A stretch of 64,000 nt of DNA from Anaerobacillus alkalidiazotrophicus (GCF_001866055.1 NZ_MLQS01000031.1:186001-250000), one strand, 5' to 3'. Shown: positions 19,759 to 30,234, counted from the stretch's first letter. Numbers and translations are program-made. Notes: generated from the letters alone by a model not told the origin.

Positions 19759-20862
19759 ATGAATAGTGATTTTATGGATGCGTTAACGACGTTAGAAAAA
19801 GATAAGGGAATTAGCAAAGAGATTATTATTGAAGCTATTGAAGCAGCGTTAATTTCCGGTTATAAACGAAACTTTAACCAGGCTCAAAATGTACGTGTTG
19901 ACATAAACCGAGAAAATGGTAGTATTCGTGTTTTTGCTAGAAAACAAGTGGTTGAAGAAGTATTTGACTCTAGATTAGAAATCTCAGAAGAAGCTGCTAA
20001 AGCAATAAATCCTCAATATGAAGTTGATGATATTGTAGAAATTGAAGTGACTCCAAAAGATTTCGGTCGTATTGCAGCTCAAACTGCAAAACAAGTTGTT
20101 ACTCAGCGAGTTCGTGAAGCTGAAAGAGGAATAATTTATGCAGACTTTATTGACCGTGAAGAAGATATAATGACTGGGATTGTTCAACGACAAGATAGTC
20201 GTTTTATTTATGTAGACTTAGGTAAAGTTGAAGCCCTACTACCATTAACTGAACAAATGCCTAATGAAACTTATAAGCATAACGATCGCATTAAGGCCTA
20301 CATAACAAAGGTTGAAAAAACAACAAAGGGTCCTCAAATTTTAATATCAAGGACTCATCCAGGATTATTAAAAAGACTTTTTGAATTAGAAGTACCAGAA
20401 ATTTATGATGGTACGGTTGAGATTAAGTCTGTTGCCCGTGAAGCTGGAGATCGTTCGAAAATTTCAGTCCATGCTGAAAACCCAGAAGTTGATCCTGTTG
20501 GTTCTTGTGTTGGTCCAAAGGGGCAGAGAGTTCAAACCATTGTTAATGAACTTAAAGGTGAGAAAATTGACATTGTTCGTTGGTGTGAAGACCCGATTGA
20601 ATATGTTGCAAACGCATTAAGTCCTGCTAAAGTTCTGCAAGTAAAAGTAGATGAAGAAGAGAAAATGACTCAAGTTATTGTTCCCGATTATCAATTATCT
20701 TTAGCTATCGGAAAAAGAGGGCAAAATGCTCGATTAGCGGCTAAATTAACAGGTTGGAAAATTGACATAAAGAGTCAATCTGATGCAGAAAGCCTTGGAT
20801 TGTATCCAAGTGAAAGTGAAGAGGTTAATCAACAAGAAGAAAGCTTTGAAGAGCTAGAGTAA
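19759..20862 (+). CDS. nusA: Transcription termination/antitermination factor NusA
   Basis: NusA binds RNA polymerase and nascent RNA, stimulating pausing and intrinsic termination. The 367-aa protein has the N-terminal polymerase-binding domain (to about 125), an S1 domain (about 130-200), then tandem KH domains (DPVGSCVGPKGQRVQTIVNE, and LAIGKRGQNARLAAKLTGWK). It lacks the C-terminal acidic repeats of E. coli NusA, which is normal for Bacillus. AAAGGGGGAG lies upstream of the ATG. Confidence 0.97.
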   Translation: MNSDFMDALTTLEKDKGISKEIIIEAIEAALISGYKRNFNQAQNVRVDINRENGSIRVFARKQVVEEVFDSRLEISEEAAKAINPQYEVDDIVEIEVTPKDFGRIAAQTAKQVVTQRVREAERGIIYADFIDREEDIMTGIVQRQDSRFIYVDLGKVEALLPLTEQMPNETYKHNDRIKAYITKVEKTTKGPQILISRTHPGLLKRLFELEVPEIYDGTVEIKSVAREAGDRSKISVHAENPEVDPVGSCVGPKGQRVQTIVNELKGEKIDIVRWCEDPIEYVANALSPAKVLQVKVDEEEKMTQVIVPDYQLSLAIGKRGQNARLAAKLTGWKIDIKSQSDAESLGLYPSESEEVNQQEESFEELE

Positions 20863-20877
20863 AAGGGTGGATCGGCT

Positions 20878-21153
20878 ATGAAAAAACGCAAAATTCCACT
20901 TCGTAAATGTGTTGTTACAAATGAGATGAAGCCTAAAAAAGAATTAATTAGGATTGTACGTACTCCTGAAGGCGAAGTCGTTATTGACTCTACAGGTAAA
21001 AAGTCCGGTAGAGGTGCATATGTAAGTAATAGTCAAGAATGTTTTGAAGAGGCAAAAAAGAAAGATGTTTTTTCCCGACACTTAAATGTAAAAGTAAGCA
21101 GTGAAATATATGACCAACTTATCAAAGATCGAATTAAAGGAGATTCTCAATGA
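20878..21153 (+). CDS. rnpM: RNase P modulator RnpM (YlxR, DUF448)
   Basis: The 91-aa protein belongs to the YlxR/DUF448 family (RKCVVTNEMKPKKELIRIVR, then KKSGRGAYVS). In B. subtilis this protein has been reported to bind the RNase P RNA and modulate its activity. It sits in the nusA operon and its stop overlaps the next start by 4 nt (ATGA), indicating translational coupling. Confidence 0.93.
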   Translation: MKKRKIPLRKCVVTNEMKPKKELIRIVRTPEGEVVIDSTGKKSGRGAYVSNSQECFEEAKKKDVFSRHLNVKVSSEIYDQLIKDRIKGDSQ

Positions 21154-21449
21154 AGCAGCCACAATGGTTTTCCCTTCTAGGTCTTGCTACAAGGGCTAGA
21201 AAACTAGTTACTGGGGAAGAACTTGTAATAAAAGGTATACGGAAGAAAAATGTTTATCTTGTGATAGTGGCAGATGACGCCTCTTTATCAACAAAAAAGA
21301 AAATTCAAGATAAATGTAATTTTTATAATGTCCCTTTAAAATTTACAGGTAATAGAGAGATGCTAGGTTCAGCAATTGGAAAACATGAACGTGTTGTAGT
21401 GGGTGTAATTGACGAAGGATTTGCCACTAAGCTCCTTTCAATTCTTTAA
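21150..21449 (+). CDS. ylxQ: L7Ae-family kink-turn RNA-binding protein YlxQ
   Basis: The 99-aa product fits the L7Ae/L30e/Gadd45 fold family ([40 protein letters not shown]). Bacterial members YbxF and YlxQ bind kink-turn RNA; the cellular target is not settled. It overlaps rnpM by 4 nt and precedes infB. Confidence 0.93.
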   Translation: MKQPQWFSLLGLATRARKLVTGEELVIKGIRKKNVYLVIVADDASLSTKKKIQDKCNFYNVPLKFTGNREMLGSAIGKHERVVVGVIDEGFATKLLSIL

Positions 21450-21505
21450 ATAAACTTGTTGAAATGCTGGATGAACAAAACCATGTTCACAAGGGAGGAA
21501 AGCAA

Positions 21506-23614
21506 ATGAAAAAGATGCGAGTATATGAATATGCAAAAGAGAAGAACATTTCTAGTAAAGAAATAATTGAAAAATTAAAAACGTTAAATATCGAGGTAAC
21601 TAACCATATGTCAGTAATTACTGAAGAAGCTATGAAAAAGTTAGAAGTTGAACCAGTAGAAAACGAAGGTAAAAAAAGTGTTTCTAATGCTCATCCAAAT
21701 GAGGGAAAAGGAAGCAACGAAAAAAGCCCTTCCGTAAACAATAATAAGAAAAATGACCAAGCTATAAAAAATAATCAATCGAAAAGAAATGATAAAAAAC
21801 GTAACAATAAAAATAACCAAAAATCATTCCAAGTAGATAAGAAAGAAAATGTGAAAACTATGCCTAATAAAATTACTTATTCTGGATCCGTTACAGTTGG
21901 AGAATTAGCTAAAAAGCTTCATAAAGAACCATCAGAGCTTATTAAAAAATTAATGTTTCTTGGGGTTATGGCTACCATTAACCAAGAGATAGATAAAGAT
22001 TCAATTGAATTAATAGCTAGTGATTATGGTGTTGAAGTAGAAGAAGAAATCATTTTAGAAGTAACGGATTTTGAGCGCTATGAAGAAGATGACGATCCAA
22101 AGGATATAAAGGAAAGACCACCAGTTGTTACTATTATGGGGCATGTCGATCATGGAAAAACAACTCTTCTAGATTCGATTCGCCACACAAAAGTAACAGC
22201 AGGTGAAGCTGGTGGGATCACTCAACACATAGGTGCTTATCAAGTAGAAGTTAATGATAAGAAAATTACTTTTCTAGACACTCCAGGACATGCTGCATTT
22301 ACAACAATGCGAGCTCGTGGAGCACAAGTAACTGATATTACTATATTAGTTGTTGCAGCCGACGATGGAGTGATGCCGCAAACTGTTGAAGCAATTAATC
22401 ATGCAAAAGCAGCAAAAGTTCCTATTATCGTTGCTGTTAATAAAATGGATAAGGAAGCTGCAAACCCTGATCGCGTGATGCAAGAGTTAACAGAACATGG
22501 CCTAGTAGCTGAAGCTTGGGGTGGAGATACGATTTTTGTTCCTGTTTCTGCACTTAAAGGCGAAGGTATTGATGAGTTGTTAGAAATGATTCTATTAGTC
22601 GCTGAAGTTGAAGAATATAAAGCGAATCCAAAAGCTTACGCACGTGGAACTGTAGTTGAAGCAGAATTGGACAAAGGTCGAGGAGCCGTAGCAACATTAC
22701 TTGTTCAATCAGGAACATTGCACGTGGGTGATCCTATTGTTGTTGGAAACACGTTTGGACGTGTCCGTGCAATGGTAAATGATATTGGACGACGTGTTAA
22801 AACAGCAGGACCTTCAGCACCTGTAGAAATTACAGGTCTTAGTGATGTTCCGCAAGCTGGAGATCAATTTTTAGTTTTTAAAGACGAGAAAACAGCTCGT
22901 TCAGTTGGTGAAGCTCGTGCGGTGAAACAGCGTGAAGCTGAGCGTTCTGAAAATAGTAGAGTAAGCTTAGATGACTTATTTAACCAGATCCAACAAGGTG
23001 ACATCAAAGAAATTAATGTCATTATTAAAGGCGACGTTCAAGGTTCTGTAGAAGCAATGAAAGGTTCACTAGAGAAAATTGATGTTGAAGGTGTAAAAGT
23101 TAACATTATCCATACGGGTGTAGGTGCTATTACTGAATCCGACATTATTTTAGCAAGTGCTTCAAATGCAATTGTAATTGGCTTTAATGTACGTCCTGAC
23201 GTAAATGCAAAACGTACAGCTGATAGTGAAAAAGTAGATATTAGATTACATCGGGTTATTTATAATGCGATTGACGAAATTGAAGCTGCAATGAAGGGTA
23301 TGCTTGATCCAGAATTTGAAGAAAAAGTAATTGGGCAGGTTGAAGTTCGTACAACGTTTAAAGTCTCAAAAGTAGGAACGATTGCCGGTTGTTATGTTAC
23401 TGAAGGAAAAGTTACTCGTGATTCGACAGTTCGCCTAATTCGTGATGGTATTGTTATTTATGAAGGGAAAATTGATGCACTTAAACGCTTTAAAGATGAT
23501 GTTAAAGAAGTTGCAACTAACTATGAGTGTGGAATTACTCTTGAAAGATTCAATGATATTAAAGAAGGCGATATTATTGAGGCATATGTCATGGAGGAAA
23601 TTAAACGTTCATGA
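21506..23614 (+). CDS. infB: Translation initiation factor IF-2
   Basis: IF-2 is the GTPase that places fMet-tRNA on the 30S subunit and promotes subunit joining. The 702-aa protein has an N-terminal IF2-N domain ([18 protein letters not shown]), a Lys/Asn-rich linker to about residue 125, a second IF2-N domain, then the G domain (GHVDHGKT at 212-219, [15 protein letters not shown]) and the C-terminal beta-barrel domains. I start at ATG 21506, because GGGAGG lies 7 nt upstream; a 14-codon in-frame extension to 21464 lacks such a site. Confidence 0.98.
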   Translation: MKKMRVYEYAKEKNISSKEIIEKLKTLNIEVTNHMSVITEEAMKKLEVEPVENEGKKSVSNAHPNEGKGSNEKSPSVNNNKKNDQAIKNNQSKRNDKKRNNKNNQKSFQVDKKENVKTMPNKITYSGSVTVGELAKKLHKEPSELIKKLMFLGVMATINQEIDKDSIELIASDYGVEVEEEIILEVTDFERYEEDDDPKDIKERPPVVTIMGHVDHGKTTLLDSIRHTKVTAGEAGGITQHIGAYQVEVNDKKITFLDTPGHAAFTTMRARGAQVTDITILVVAADDGVMPQTVEAINHAKAAKVPIIVAVNKMDKEAANPDRVMQELTEHGLVAEAWGGDTIFVPVSALKGEGIDELLEMILLVAEVEEYKANPKAYARGTVVEAELDKGRGAVATLLVQSGTLHVGDPIVVGNTFGRVRAMVNDIGRRVKTAGPSAPVEITGLSDVPQAGDQFLVFKDEKTARSVGEARAVKQREAERSENSRVSLDDLFNQIQQGDIKEINVIIKGDVQGSVEAMKGSLEKIDVEGVKVNIIHTGVGAITESDIILASASNAIVIGFNVRPDVNAKRTADSEKVDIRLHRVIYNAIDEIEAAMKGMLDPEFEEKVIGQVEVRTTFKVSKVGTIAGCYVTEGKVTRDSTVRLIRDGIVIYEGKIDALKRFKDDVKEVATNYECGITLERFNDIKEGDIIEAYVMEEIKRS

Positions 23615-23889
23615 TTGGATCTGTAACATGTGAATGTGTCATTTATGATGTGCAGTCACTGAAACAGAAACGATCCGTACTTAAAAGTATAATAAGCCGT
23701 TTAAAGCAAAGGCTAAATATAGCAGTATCAGAAACTGGTTATCAAAACTTATGGCAACGTGCAGAAATTTCTATCGTTACTGTTGCAAGTGATAAGGTAG
23801 TAGTTGAAAAAGAATTAAATAAAGCTTTGGCTATGATTGATTCAACTCCTGAAATTGAGCGAACCATCACAAACTTTGAATGGTTTTAA
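23611..23889 (+). CDS. ylxP: YlxP, DUF503 family protein
   Basis: The 92-aa product ([40 protein letters not shown]) matches the DUF503/YlxP family, which is nearly always found between infB and rbfA in Firmicutes. Its start overlaps the infB stop (ATGA), so expression is coupled to IF-2. The function is unknown, although context suggests a role in ribosome assembly or translation. Confidence 0.93.
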   Translation: MIGSVTCECVIYDVQSLKQKRSVLKSIISRLKQRLNIAVSETGYQNLWQRAEISIVTVASDKVVVEKELNKALAMIDSTPEIERTITNFEWF

Positions 23890-23930
23890 TAGTTCAAGAA
23901 GTCTAATTATGCTAGAGGATTGTTAATAAG

Positions 23931-24058
23931 GCGAAAGCGACCCGGTCACGAGAGTAAGTAGCTGGAGCTAGACAACTTTACAATCTTAGAATTTTATAAA
24001 TTCTTATCTTTTAAGATAAACTAAAGCTTTCGTTATAAAATGCGAAAAGCACAAGGTG
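23931..24058 (-). repeat. Intergenic repeat fragments (copy D of the TGTCTAGC family)
   Basis: Read on the - strand this spacer contains GTTGTCTAGCTCCAGC (24-strand positions 23961-23976) followed by GTCGCTTTCGCC (23931-23943 region). Further out it contains GCACCTTGTGCTTTTCGC (24041-24058). The last piece matches the tail of the 36.8-kb copy (GCGCCTTGTGCTTTTC). The order suggests parts of two adjacent copies. No gene is present between ylxP and rbfA. Confidence 0.5.
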
Positions 24059-24077
24059 CTCTATTGAGGTGATATAA

Positions 24078-24428
24078 ATGAGTGTTCGTCCAAATCGTGT
24101 TGCAGAACAAATTAAAAAGGAAATGACTGACATTCTTCAAAGGGAACTTAAGGATCCAAGAATAGGATTTGTTACGGTTACAGGAGTGGAAGTTACCGGA
24201 GATCTACAACAAGCAAAAATCTTTATTACAGTTCTTGGGAATGACGAGCAAAAAGAAGCTACTTTACAAGGTCTTTCCAAAGCAACTGGTTTTATTCGTT
24301 CGGAAATTGGGAAGAGAATTAGGTTAAGAAAAACACCTGAACTTCTTTTCAAGTTTGACGAGTCAATCGATTATGGCAATAAGATCGAATCTTTACTTGG
24401 AGAAATTAATCGTCAGAACGATCAATAA
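24078..24428 (+). CDS. rbfA: Ribosome-binding factor A
   Basis: RbfA is a KH-fold protein that binds the 30S subunit during 16S rRNA 5'-end maturation and cold adaptation. The 116-aa product has the family start ([20 protein letters not shown]), [16 protein letters not shown], and the C-terminal [27 protein letters not shown] precedes the ATG. Confidence 0.97.
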   Translation: MSVRPNRVAEQIKKEMTDILQRELKDPRIGFVTVTGVEVTGDLQQAKIFITVLGNDEQKEATLQGLSKATGFIRSEIGKRIRLRKTPELLFKFDESIDYGNKIESLLGEINRQNDQ

Positions 24429-24436
24429 TAATGGAC

Positions 24437-24467
24437 AAAGGGGATAGTAGTTTGCTATCCTCTTTCC
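24437..24467 (+). terminator. Terminator-like hairpin after rbfA
   Basis: AAAGGGGATAG (24437-24447) pairs with GCTATCCTCTTT (24454-24465) with a G-T pair and a short loop, ending in TTTCCTC. It would partly separate rbfA from truB. Confidence 0.6.
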
Positions 24468-24509
24468 TCTGTATATAATTATAAAAAATGGATTGAAGTG
24501 GTGAAAAAA

Positions 24510-25430
24510 ATGGAACTACAAGGAATATTACCTTTACATAAACCGAAAGGGATGACCTCTCACGATTGTGTAGCTAAATTAAGAAGAATTTTAAAGACGA
24601 GAAAAATTGGTCATACCGGAACACTAGATCCAGAGGTTACTGGAGTACTTCCGATTTGTATTGGGAGAGCCACTAAAGTTGCACAATATATGTCTGATTA
24701 TTCGAAAACATATGAGGGTGAGGTTACTATTGGCTTTTCGACAACTACAGAAGATTTTACAGGTGAAAAGCTTGAGGAAAAAGTTGTTGAAAGGTTATTT
24801 TCTTGCCAAGAAATAAACGAAGTATTACAATCTTTTACAGGTGAAATAGAACAGATCCCTCCAATGTATTCGGCGGTAAAGGTTAAAGGGAAAAAGCTCT
24901 ATGAATACGCCCGAGAGGGAAAGACAGTTGAGCGTCCAGTACGACATGTAAACATACATGAATTGACTTTGTTAACAGAACCGTTACTTATTGATGGAAA
25001 TAAAGTGAAATTCTCTTTTCGTGTCCATTGTAGTAAAGGAACGTACGTGCGAACACTAGCTGTGGATATAGGGAAAAAACTTGGTTATCCTGCTCATATG
25101 TCGGCACTTGTTCGGACTGTATCAGGTCCCTTTCAATTAGAGCACTGCCTTACTTTTGAAGAAATAGAAAATAAATTTACAAATAATGAACTCCAAGCTT
25201 CACTACTGAAAATTGATGATGCACTTTCATTTTTAAAACGGATCGTTGTAAATGATGCAACAGCACTAAAAGTCATGAATGGAATGGTATTACCTACTCC
25301 TTTAGAGATAGATGAAAATCGTTTTACCATTTATAATAAAAATGAAGAATGCTTAGCCATCTATATAAAGCATCCCACTAAACAAGGGTTAATGAAGCCA
25401 GAAAAGGTATTGAAAAACGATCAAGTATAA
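24510..25430 (+). CDS. truB: tRNA pseudouridine-55 synthase TruB
   Basis: TruB makes pseudouridine 55 in the T loop of tRNAs and also acts as a tRNA chaperone. The 306-aa protein shows LHKPKGMTSHDCVAKLRRIL, the catalytic-Asp motif GHTGTLDPEVTGVLPICIGR, and IPPMYSAVKVKGKKLYEYAR, with a C-terminal extension. ATG 24510 is chosen because an AGTGGTGA sits about 7 nt upstream and homologues begin just before the LHKP motif; GTG 24498 would add four residues. Confidence 0.95.
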   Translation: MELQGILPLHKPKGMTSHDCVAKLRRILKTRKIGHTGTLDPEVTGVLPICIGRATKVAQYMSDYSKTYEGEVTIGFSTTTEDFTGEKLEEKVVERLFSCQEINEVLQSFTGEIEQIPPMYSAVKVKGKKLYEYAREGKTVERPVRHVNIHELTLLTEPLLIDGNKVKFSFRVHCSKGTYVRTLAVDIGKKLGYPAHMSALVRTVSGPFQLEHCLTFEEIENKFTNNELQASLLKIDDALSFLKRIVVNDATALKVMNGMVLPTPLEIDENRFTIYNKNEECLAIYIKHPTKQGLMKPEKVLKNDQV

Positions 25431-25505
25431 GATAATTGCCGCATAAAAAACGTTTAAATGTAAGAGTTTCATCAATTAACATATTACTATATTGAGGTGG
25501 AAATG

Positions 25506-26468
25506 TTGGAAACAATTGTACTGTCACATCCCCATCAATTAAAAATGGAAAATTGTAAACCAACAGTCATAGCATTAGGTTTTTTTGATGGTGTTCATCT
25601 AGGGCATCAAAGAGTAATTCTTAAAGCAAAAGAAATTGCTCAAGAAAAGCAAATGCAAAGTGCAGTTATGACATTTAGCCCTCACCCGAAAGAAGTACTT
25701 AGGAAACAAGAGGGGGAAATGTTTTACTTAAGTCCATTGCCAGAGAAAATTGAGCTTATAAGAAAATTAGGTGTAGATGTTTTATATATAGCAGATTTCA
25801 CCAAAGAATTTGCAAATCTAACACCACAACAGTTTGTAGATATGTATTTAATAGAATTAAATGTAAAGCATGTTGTAGCTGGATTCGACTATTCTTATGG
25901 TAAGCTAGGAAAAGGAACGATGGAAACTCTTCCTTTTCATTCTAGAAAATCTTTTTCTCAAACAACAATTCAGAAGGTAGAAAAAGATTTAGAAAAGGTG
26001 AGTTCCACTTATATTAGAAAATTATTAGCTAGTGGAGAAGTTTCTCAGGTTCCTGTATATTTAGGGAGATATTATGAAGTTTTAGGTAAGGTTGTCCATG
26101 GTGAAAAGCGCGGACGCCGCATTGGCTTTCCGACAGCAAATATTGAAACAGACGGTTACCTATTACCTACAACAGGTGTTTACGCTGTATGTATGAAAGT
26201 AGACGGTCGTAATTATGAAGGAGTTTGTAATATAGGATATAAACCAACATTTCATGGAAATAAAAAAATGTACCGTTCTGTTGAAATTCATTTATTTGAT
26301 TTTAATGACATGATTTACGATAAGGATGTAAGGATTAAATGGATAAAACGGATCAGGAGCGAGCAAAAGTTTCCAACAATTCAAGACCTTATTAACCAAA
26401 TTGAAATAGATAAAGCAAAAGCTAAGCATATTTTAAATAAATTAAATTTGTGTTCTTGCAATTCATGA
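25506..26468 (+). CDS. ribF: Bifunctional riboflavin kinase / FAD synthetase
   Basis: RibF phosphorylates riboflavin to FMN and adenylylates FMN to FAD. The 320-aa protein has the N-terminal adenylyltransferase (LGFFDGVHLGHQRVI, SPHPKEVL, VAGFDYSYGKLGKG) and the C-terminal flavokinase (KRGRRIGFPTANIE, TTGVYAV). I choose TTG 25506, because GAGG ends 8 nt upstream and the resulting N-terminus (ETIVLSHPHQL) aligns with B. subtilis RibC as I recall it. ATG 25503 is the alternative. No FMN riboswitch is visible upstream. Confidence 0.95.
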   Translation: METIVLSHPHQLKMENCKPTVIALGFFDGVHLGHQRVILKAKEIAQEKQMQSAVMTFSPHPKEVLRKQEGEMFYLSPLPEKIELIRKLGVDVLYIADFTKEFANLTPQQFVDMYLIELNVKHVVAGFDYSYGKLGKGTMETLPFHSRKSFSQTTIQKVEKDLEKVSSTYIRKLLASGEVSQVPVYLGRYYEVLGKVVHGEKRGRRIGFPTANIETDGYLLPTTGVYAVCMKVDGRNYEGVCNIGYKPTFHGNKKMYRSVEIHLFDFNDMIYDKDVRIKWIKRIRSEQKFPTIQDLINQIEIDKAKAKHILNKLNLCSCNS

Positions 26469-26484
26469 CAAAACAATGTATTCT
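26456..26484 (+). promoter_or_regulatory. Candidate promoter for rpsO
   Basis: TTGCAA (26456-26461) and TATTCT (26479-26484) are 17 bp apart and overlap the ribF 3' end. Both boxes match four of six consensus bases, so the call is tentative, but rpsO usually has its own promoter. Confidence 0.4.
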
Positions 26485-26507
26485 ATTATATGTACGTTTG
26501 TACAAAA

Positions 26508-26553
26508 CCTTTCCTTGGCAAAATCGAGTCACCGACGTTTGCTAGGGATTAGG
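26508..26553 (+). promoter_or_regulatory. Structured rpsO leader (possible S15 feedback site)
   Basis: TTTCCTTGGCA-type bases (26510-26520) pair with TGCTAGGGA (26540-26548) through nine mostly Watson-Crick pairs. A small inner TCG/CGA pairing sits in the loop. S15 represses its own synthesis through leader structures in several bacteria, and the structures differ between groups. Assignment here is by position only. Confidence 0.45.
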
Positions 26554-26580
26554 GGATAAATAATAAGGAGGTGAATTAGG

Positions 26581-26850
26581 ATGGCATTAACTCAAGAGCG
26601 TAAAAATGAAATCATTGAAACGTTTAAAGTTCACGATACTGACACTGGTTCTCCAGAGGTACAGATCGCTATCCTAACGGAGCAAATCAATACGTTAAAC
26701 GGTCATTTACGTACTCACAAAAAGGATCATCACTCACGTCGTGGTCTTTTAAAAATGGTTGGACAACGTCGTAACTTACTTACGTATTTACGTAATAAGG
26801 ATGTATCGCGTTATCGTAACTTAGTTGATAAGCTCGGTTTACGCCGATAG
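26581..26850 (+). CDS. rpsO: 30S ribosomal protein S15
   Basis: S15 is a primary 16S rRNA binding protein that organises the central domain of the 30S subunit. The 89-aa product has the canonical length and sequence ([40 protein letters not shown]). AAGGAGGTGA is a near-perfect ribosome site. Codon use (CGT, GTA) is biased like the other ribosomal genes here. Confidence 0.98.
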   Translation: MALTQERKNEIIETFKVHDTDTGSPEVQIAILTEQINTLNGHLRTHKKDHHSRRGLLKMVGQRRNLLTYLRNKDVSRYRNLVDKLGLRR

Positions 26851-26854
26851 TAGG

Positions 26855-26882
26855 AAAAGCGGGATTCGTCCCGCTTTTTTCT
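26855..26882 (+). terminator. Terminator after rpsO
   Basis: AAAAGCGGGA (26855-26864) and TCCCGCTTTT (26869-26878) form a perfect stem with a TTCG loop, followed by more T residues; a textbook intrinsic terminator. Confidence 0.95.
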
Positions 26883-27026
26883 TAGTTTTATTTATTGGAA
26901 AAAGTTCTTAATTACTGCATAATAAATCTTTGTTAAAAGGCTTTTGAATTTACATATTTAAGGAAATAATAAGGGCTAAGTAATTAATAATTAAATTTTT
27001 GAAAACGAGAGGAGTTACTCGTAAAA

Positions 27027-29129
27027 ATGGGACAAGAAACACAAAAGTTTTCGATGAATTGGGCAGGTCGCGAATTATCGTTTGAAATTGGCGAGTTTGC
27101 CAAACAGGCAAATGGTGCAGTAATGGTTAGATATGGTGAAACAGCAGTACTTTGTACTGTTACTGCTTCTAAATCACCTAAGCCACTAAATTTCTTTCCA
27201 CTTACAGTGAACTATGAAGAACGGCTTTATGCTGCTGGTAAAATTCCTGGAGGTTTTATAAAACGAGAAGGCCGTCCAAGTGAAAATGCAATTTTAACAA
27301 GCCGCTTAATTGATCGTCCGATCCGACCACTCTTCCCAGAGGGATTCCGTAATGAGGTACAAGTAGTTAGTATTGTTATGAGTATTGATCAAAACTGTTC
27401 TTCTGAAATGGCAGCTATGGTCGGATCATCACTAGCATTATGTATTTCAGACATTCCTTTTGATGGTCCAATTGCTGGGGTAACAGTAGGTCGTATTGAC
27501 GGTGAGTTTATGGTTAACCCTACCACTGAACAATTGGAAAAAAGTGACATCCACCTTGTTGTTGCAGGTACAAAAGATGCTATTAACATGGTTGAAGCTG
27601 GGGCAGAAGAAGTATCGGAAGAAGTTATGTTAGAAGCGATTATGTATGGGCATGAGGAGATTAAACGTCTCGTTGCTTTCCAAGAAGAAATAGTTGCAAA
27701 ACTAGGCAACATTGAAAAAATGGATGTCATCCTTCATGAAATTGATGCAGATTTAAATACATCTGTCCGTGAATTAGCTGAATCGGAATTAAGAGAGGCC
27801 GTTCAAGTTCAGGAGAAACATGCGAGACAAGCTGCTATTGATGTAGTTATGGAAAAAGCAGTCGCTCATTTTGAAGAAAATGAAGATATAAATTTAGAAG
27901 AAGTAAAAGAAGTTCTTCACAAAATAGTAAAAGAAGAAGTGAGACGATTAATCACGAAAGAAAAGATTCGACCTGATGGTAGAGCTAAAGATGAAATTCG
28001 TCCTTTATCTTCTAAAATTGATATTTTACCTAGAACACATGGTTCTGGACTTTTTACGCGAGGTCAAACACAAGCCTTAAGCATTTGTACACTTGGAGCA
28101 TTAGGAGATGTCCAAATTCTTGATGGGTTAGGAATTGAGGAAACTAAACGTTTTATGCATCACTATAACTTCCCGTTATTTAGTGTTGGTGAAACTGGTC
28201 CTATTAGAGGCCCAGGACGAAGAGAGATTGGACATGGCGCCCTTGGTGAGCGAGCTCTAGAACCGATCATTCCTTCTGAAAAAACTTTCCCTTATACCAT
28301 TCGTCTTGTTTCTGAAGTCTTAGAATCAAATGGTTCTACATCACAAGCAAGTATATGTGCTAGCACATTGGCAATGATGGCAGCGGGAGTCCCGATTAAA
28401 TCACCAGTAGCTGGGATTGCAATGGGATTAATTTCTGATGGTGAAGACTATACAGTATTAACAGATATTCAAGGTATGGAAGATCACTTAGGTGATATGG
28501 ACTTTAAAGTAGCCGGAACAAATGAAGGGGTTACTGCTATACAGATGGATATAAAGATTTCCGGTATTAATCGTGAAATTTTACAAGAAGCTTTAGAACA
28601 AGCAAGGCAAGGTCGTCTTCAAATTCTTGATAATATGCTTGAGGCAATTAATGAACCGAAGGCTGAGCTTTCTGAATACGCACCAAAAATATTAATGATG
28701 AGTATTAACCCAGATAAAATTAGAGATGTGATCGGGCCAAGTGGTAAAGTCATTAATAAGATTATTGAAGAAACTGGCGTGAAAATTGACATTGAACAAG
28801 ATGGTACAGTATTTATTGCATCGACAAATCAGGATATGAATGCAAAAGCAAAACAAATCATTGAAGATATTGTACGTGAAGTAGAAGTCGGCCAAACTTA
28901 TTTAGGTACTGTAAAACGTATCGAAAAATTTGGAGCGTTTGTTGAGTTGTTTAAAGGCAAAGATGGACTTGTTCACATCTCTCAACTTGCTGAAGAGCGA
29001 GTGAATAAAGTTGAAGACGTTGTTCAAATAGGTGATGAAATCCTTGTAAAAGTAACAGAAGTTGATAACCAAGGAAGAGTAAATTTGTCACGTAAGGCAA
29101 TACTAAAAGAACAAAAACAAGAAAGTTAA
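27027..29129 (+). CDS. pnp: Polynucleotide phosphorylase
   Basis: PNPase is a trimeric 3'-5' phosphorolytic exoribonuclease in mRNA decay. The 700-aa protein has two RNase PH cores (first with [20 protein letters not shown]; second with the [20 protein letters not shown] region and [14 protein letters not shown]), a linking helical domain, a KH domain ([20 protein letters not shown]) and a C-terminal S1 domain ([20 protein letters not shown]). Full length. GAGGAG lies about 13 nt ahead of the ATG. The rpsO-pnp order is universal in Bacillales. Confidence 0.98.
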   Translation: MGQETQKFSMNWAGRELSFEIGEFAKQANGAVMVRYGETAVLCTVTASKSPKPLNFFPLTVNYEERLYAAGKIPGGFIKREGRPSENAILTSRLIDRPIRPLFPEGFRNEVQVVSIVMSIDQNCSSEMAAMVGSSLALCISDIPFDGPIAGVTVGRIDGEFMVNPTTEQLEKSDIHLVVAGTKDAINMVEAGAEEVSEEVMLEAIMYGHEEIKRLVAFQEEIVAKLGNIEKMDVILHEIDADLNTSVRELAESELREAVQVQEKHARQAAIDVVMEKAVAHFEENEDINLEEVKEVLHKIVKEEVRRLITKEKIRPDGRAKDEIRPLSSKIDILPRTHGSGLFTRGQTQALSICTLGALGDVQILDGLGIEETKRFMHHYNFPLFSVGETGPIRGPGRREIGHGALGERALEPIIPSEKTFPYTIRLVSEVLESNGSTSQASICASTLAMMAAGVPIKSPVAGIAMGLISDGEDYTVLTDIQGMEDHLGDMDFKVAGTNEGVTAIQMDIKISGINREILQEALEQARQGRLQILDNMLEAINEPKAELSEYAPKILMMSINPDKIRDVIGPSGKVINKIIEETGVKIDIEQDGTVFIASTNQDMNAKAKQIIEDIVREVEVGQTYLGTVKRIEKFGAFVELFKGKDGLVHISQLAEERVNKVEDVVQIGDEILVKVTEVDNQGRVNLSRKAILKEQKQES

Positions 29130-29133
29130 CATT

Positions 29134-29165
29134 AGAGGCTGGGAAATAAACCAGTCTCTTTTCTC
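29134..29165 (+). terminator. Terminator after pnp
   Basis: AGAGGCTGG (29134-29142) pairs with CCAGTCTCT (29151-29159; one G-T pair) and is followed by TTTCTC. Confidence 0.75.
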
Positions 29166-29227
29166 TATTCCATTTGTTCTACCTCGTCCAAACAGTGCAT
29201 ATTTTTTAGTACAGGGGGGGACAGTTA

Positions 29228-30211
29228 ATGGTAAAGAAGTTTATTTTACAAATTTGTACATTTTTTATTATAATTGTTTTATCAATTGGCTCCATTCAAA
29301 ATCCATATACAACGAATTACATACAAGAAATCAAAGCAGATAGTCGATCAGTTGCTACATTTAGTGATCCACTATTTATAGAGTTAAAACAGTACGCCGA
29401 TGAAAGAAACGTACCACCTATTGATGCAGTCGTTGATAGGGTGTGGAAAGCAATTCCTGGCCTTAATGGGTTAGAGATTGATATTGAGGCTTCTTATGAG
29501 AAAATGAGAAAGGACGGAGAATTTTTAGAAAATAGGTTAGTTTATAAACAAGTTCCTCCAACTATTCATTTGAGTGATCTACCTTCAGCTCCAATTTACC
29601 GAGGAAATCCTGAAAAAAAAATGGCCACTCTATTAGTTAATGTAGCATGGGGAAATGAATACTTACCACAAATGCTAAAAATTATGAATGCGCATAATGT
29701 TAAATCTACTTTTTTCCTAGATGGATCATGGACGAAAAAAAACCCAACATTAGCTAAAATGATTATTGATGAGGGACATGAAATAGGGAATCATGCATAT
29801 TCACATCCTGATATGAAAAAATTGACTAATGCAAGAATTAGAGAAGAAATTAAAAAGACAAACGAAGTTATTTATGCCATATTAGAAGTAAAGCCGAAAT
29901 GGTTTGCTCCTCCCAGTGGGAGCTACCGACAAGATGTAGTTGACATAGCAAGAAGTATGGATATGTATACCATATTATGGACAGTTGATACAGTGGATTG
30001 GCGTAACCCTGAACCAAGTGCCATGGCACAACGTGTATTACAAAAAGTAGAGCCCGGCTCTATGATTTTAATGCATCCAACATCAAGTGCTACAGGTGGG
30101 TTAGAACAATTAATAACTGGGTTAAAAGCAAAAGGATATCAAATTAGTACTGTTTCAAATCTGCTCAGTGAAGAACGAACTTTTAATGGAGATTTTACAG
30201 AGGGATATTGA
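29228..30211 (+). CDS. ylxY: YlxY-type polysaccharide deacetylase family protein
   Basis: The 327-aa protein has an N-terminal signal or anchor helix (residues 5-22) and a C-terminal NodB-like deacetylase domain. The HxxxH zinc motif is present (HEIGNHAYSH, His 189 and 193), as are TFFLDG and the WFAPPSGSYRQ motif. However, the usual first motif TFDDG is replaced by NVAWGNE (138-144), so the catalytic and metal-binding aspartates are missing; deacetylase activity is doubtful. Its place between pnp and the M16 peptidase is that of B. subtilis YlxY, whose function is unclear. GGGGGGGAC precedes the ATG. Confidence 0.88.
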   Translation: MVKKFILQICTFFIIIVLSIGSIQNPYTTNYIQEIKADSRSVATFSDPLFIELKQYADERNVPPIDAVVDRVWKAIPGLNGLEIDIEASYEKMRKDGEFLENRLVYKQVPPTIHLSDLPSAPIYRGNPEKKMATLLVNVAWGNEYLPQMLKIMNAHNVKSTFFLDGSWTKKNPTLAKMIIDEGHEIGNHAYSHPDMKKLTNARIREEIKKTNEVIYAILEVKPKWFAPPSGSYRQDVVDIARSMDMYTILWTVDTVDWRNPEPSAMAQRVLQKVEPGSMILMHPTSSATGGLEQLITGLKAKGYQISTVSNLLSEERTFNGDFTEGY

Positions 30212-30234
30212 AACAATTTTAGGAGGAAAAAAGA

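Noticed and set aside
25431..25505. FMN riboswitch before ribF
   Set aside because: The spacer is only 75 nt and lacks the conserved RFN element sequences.
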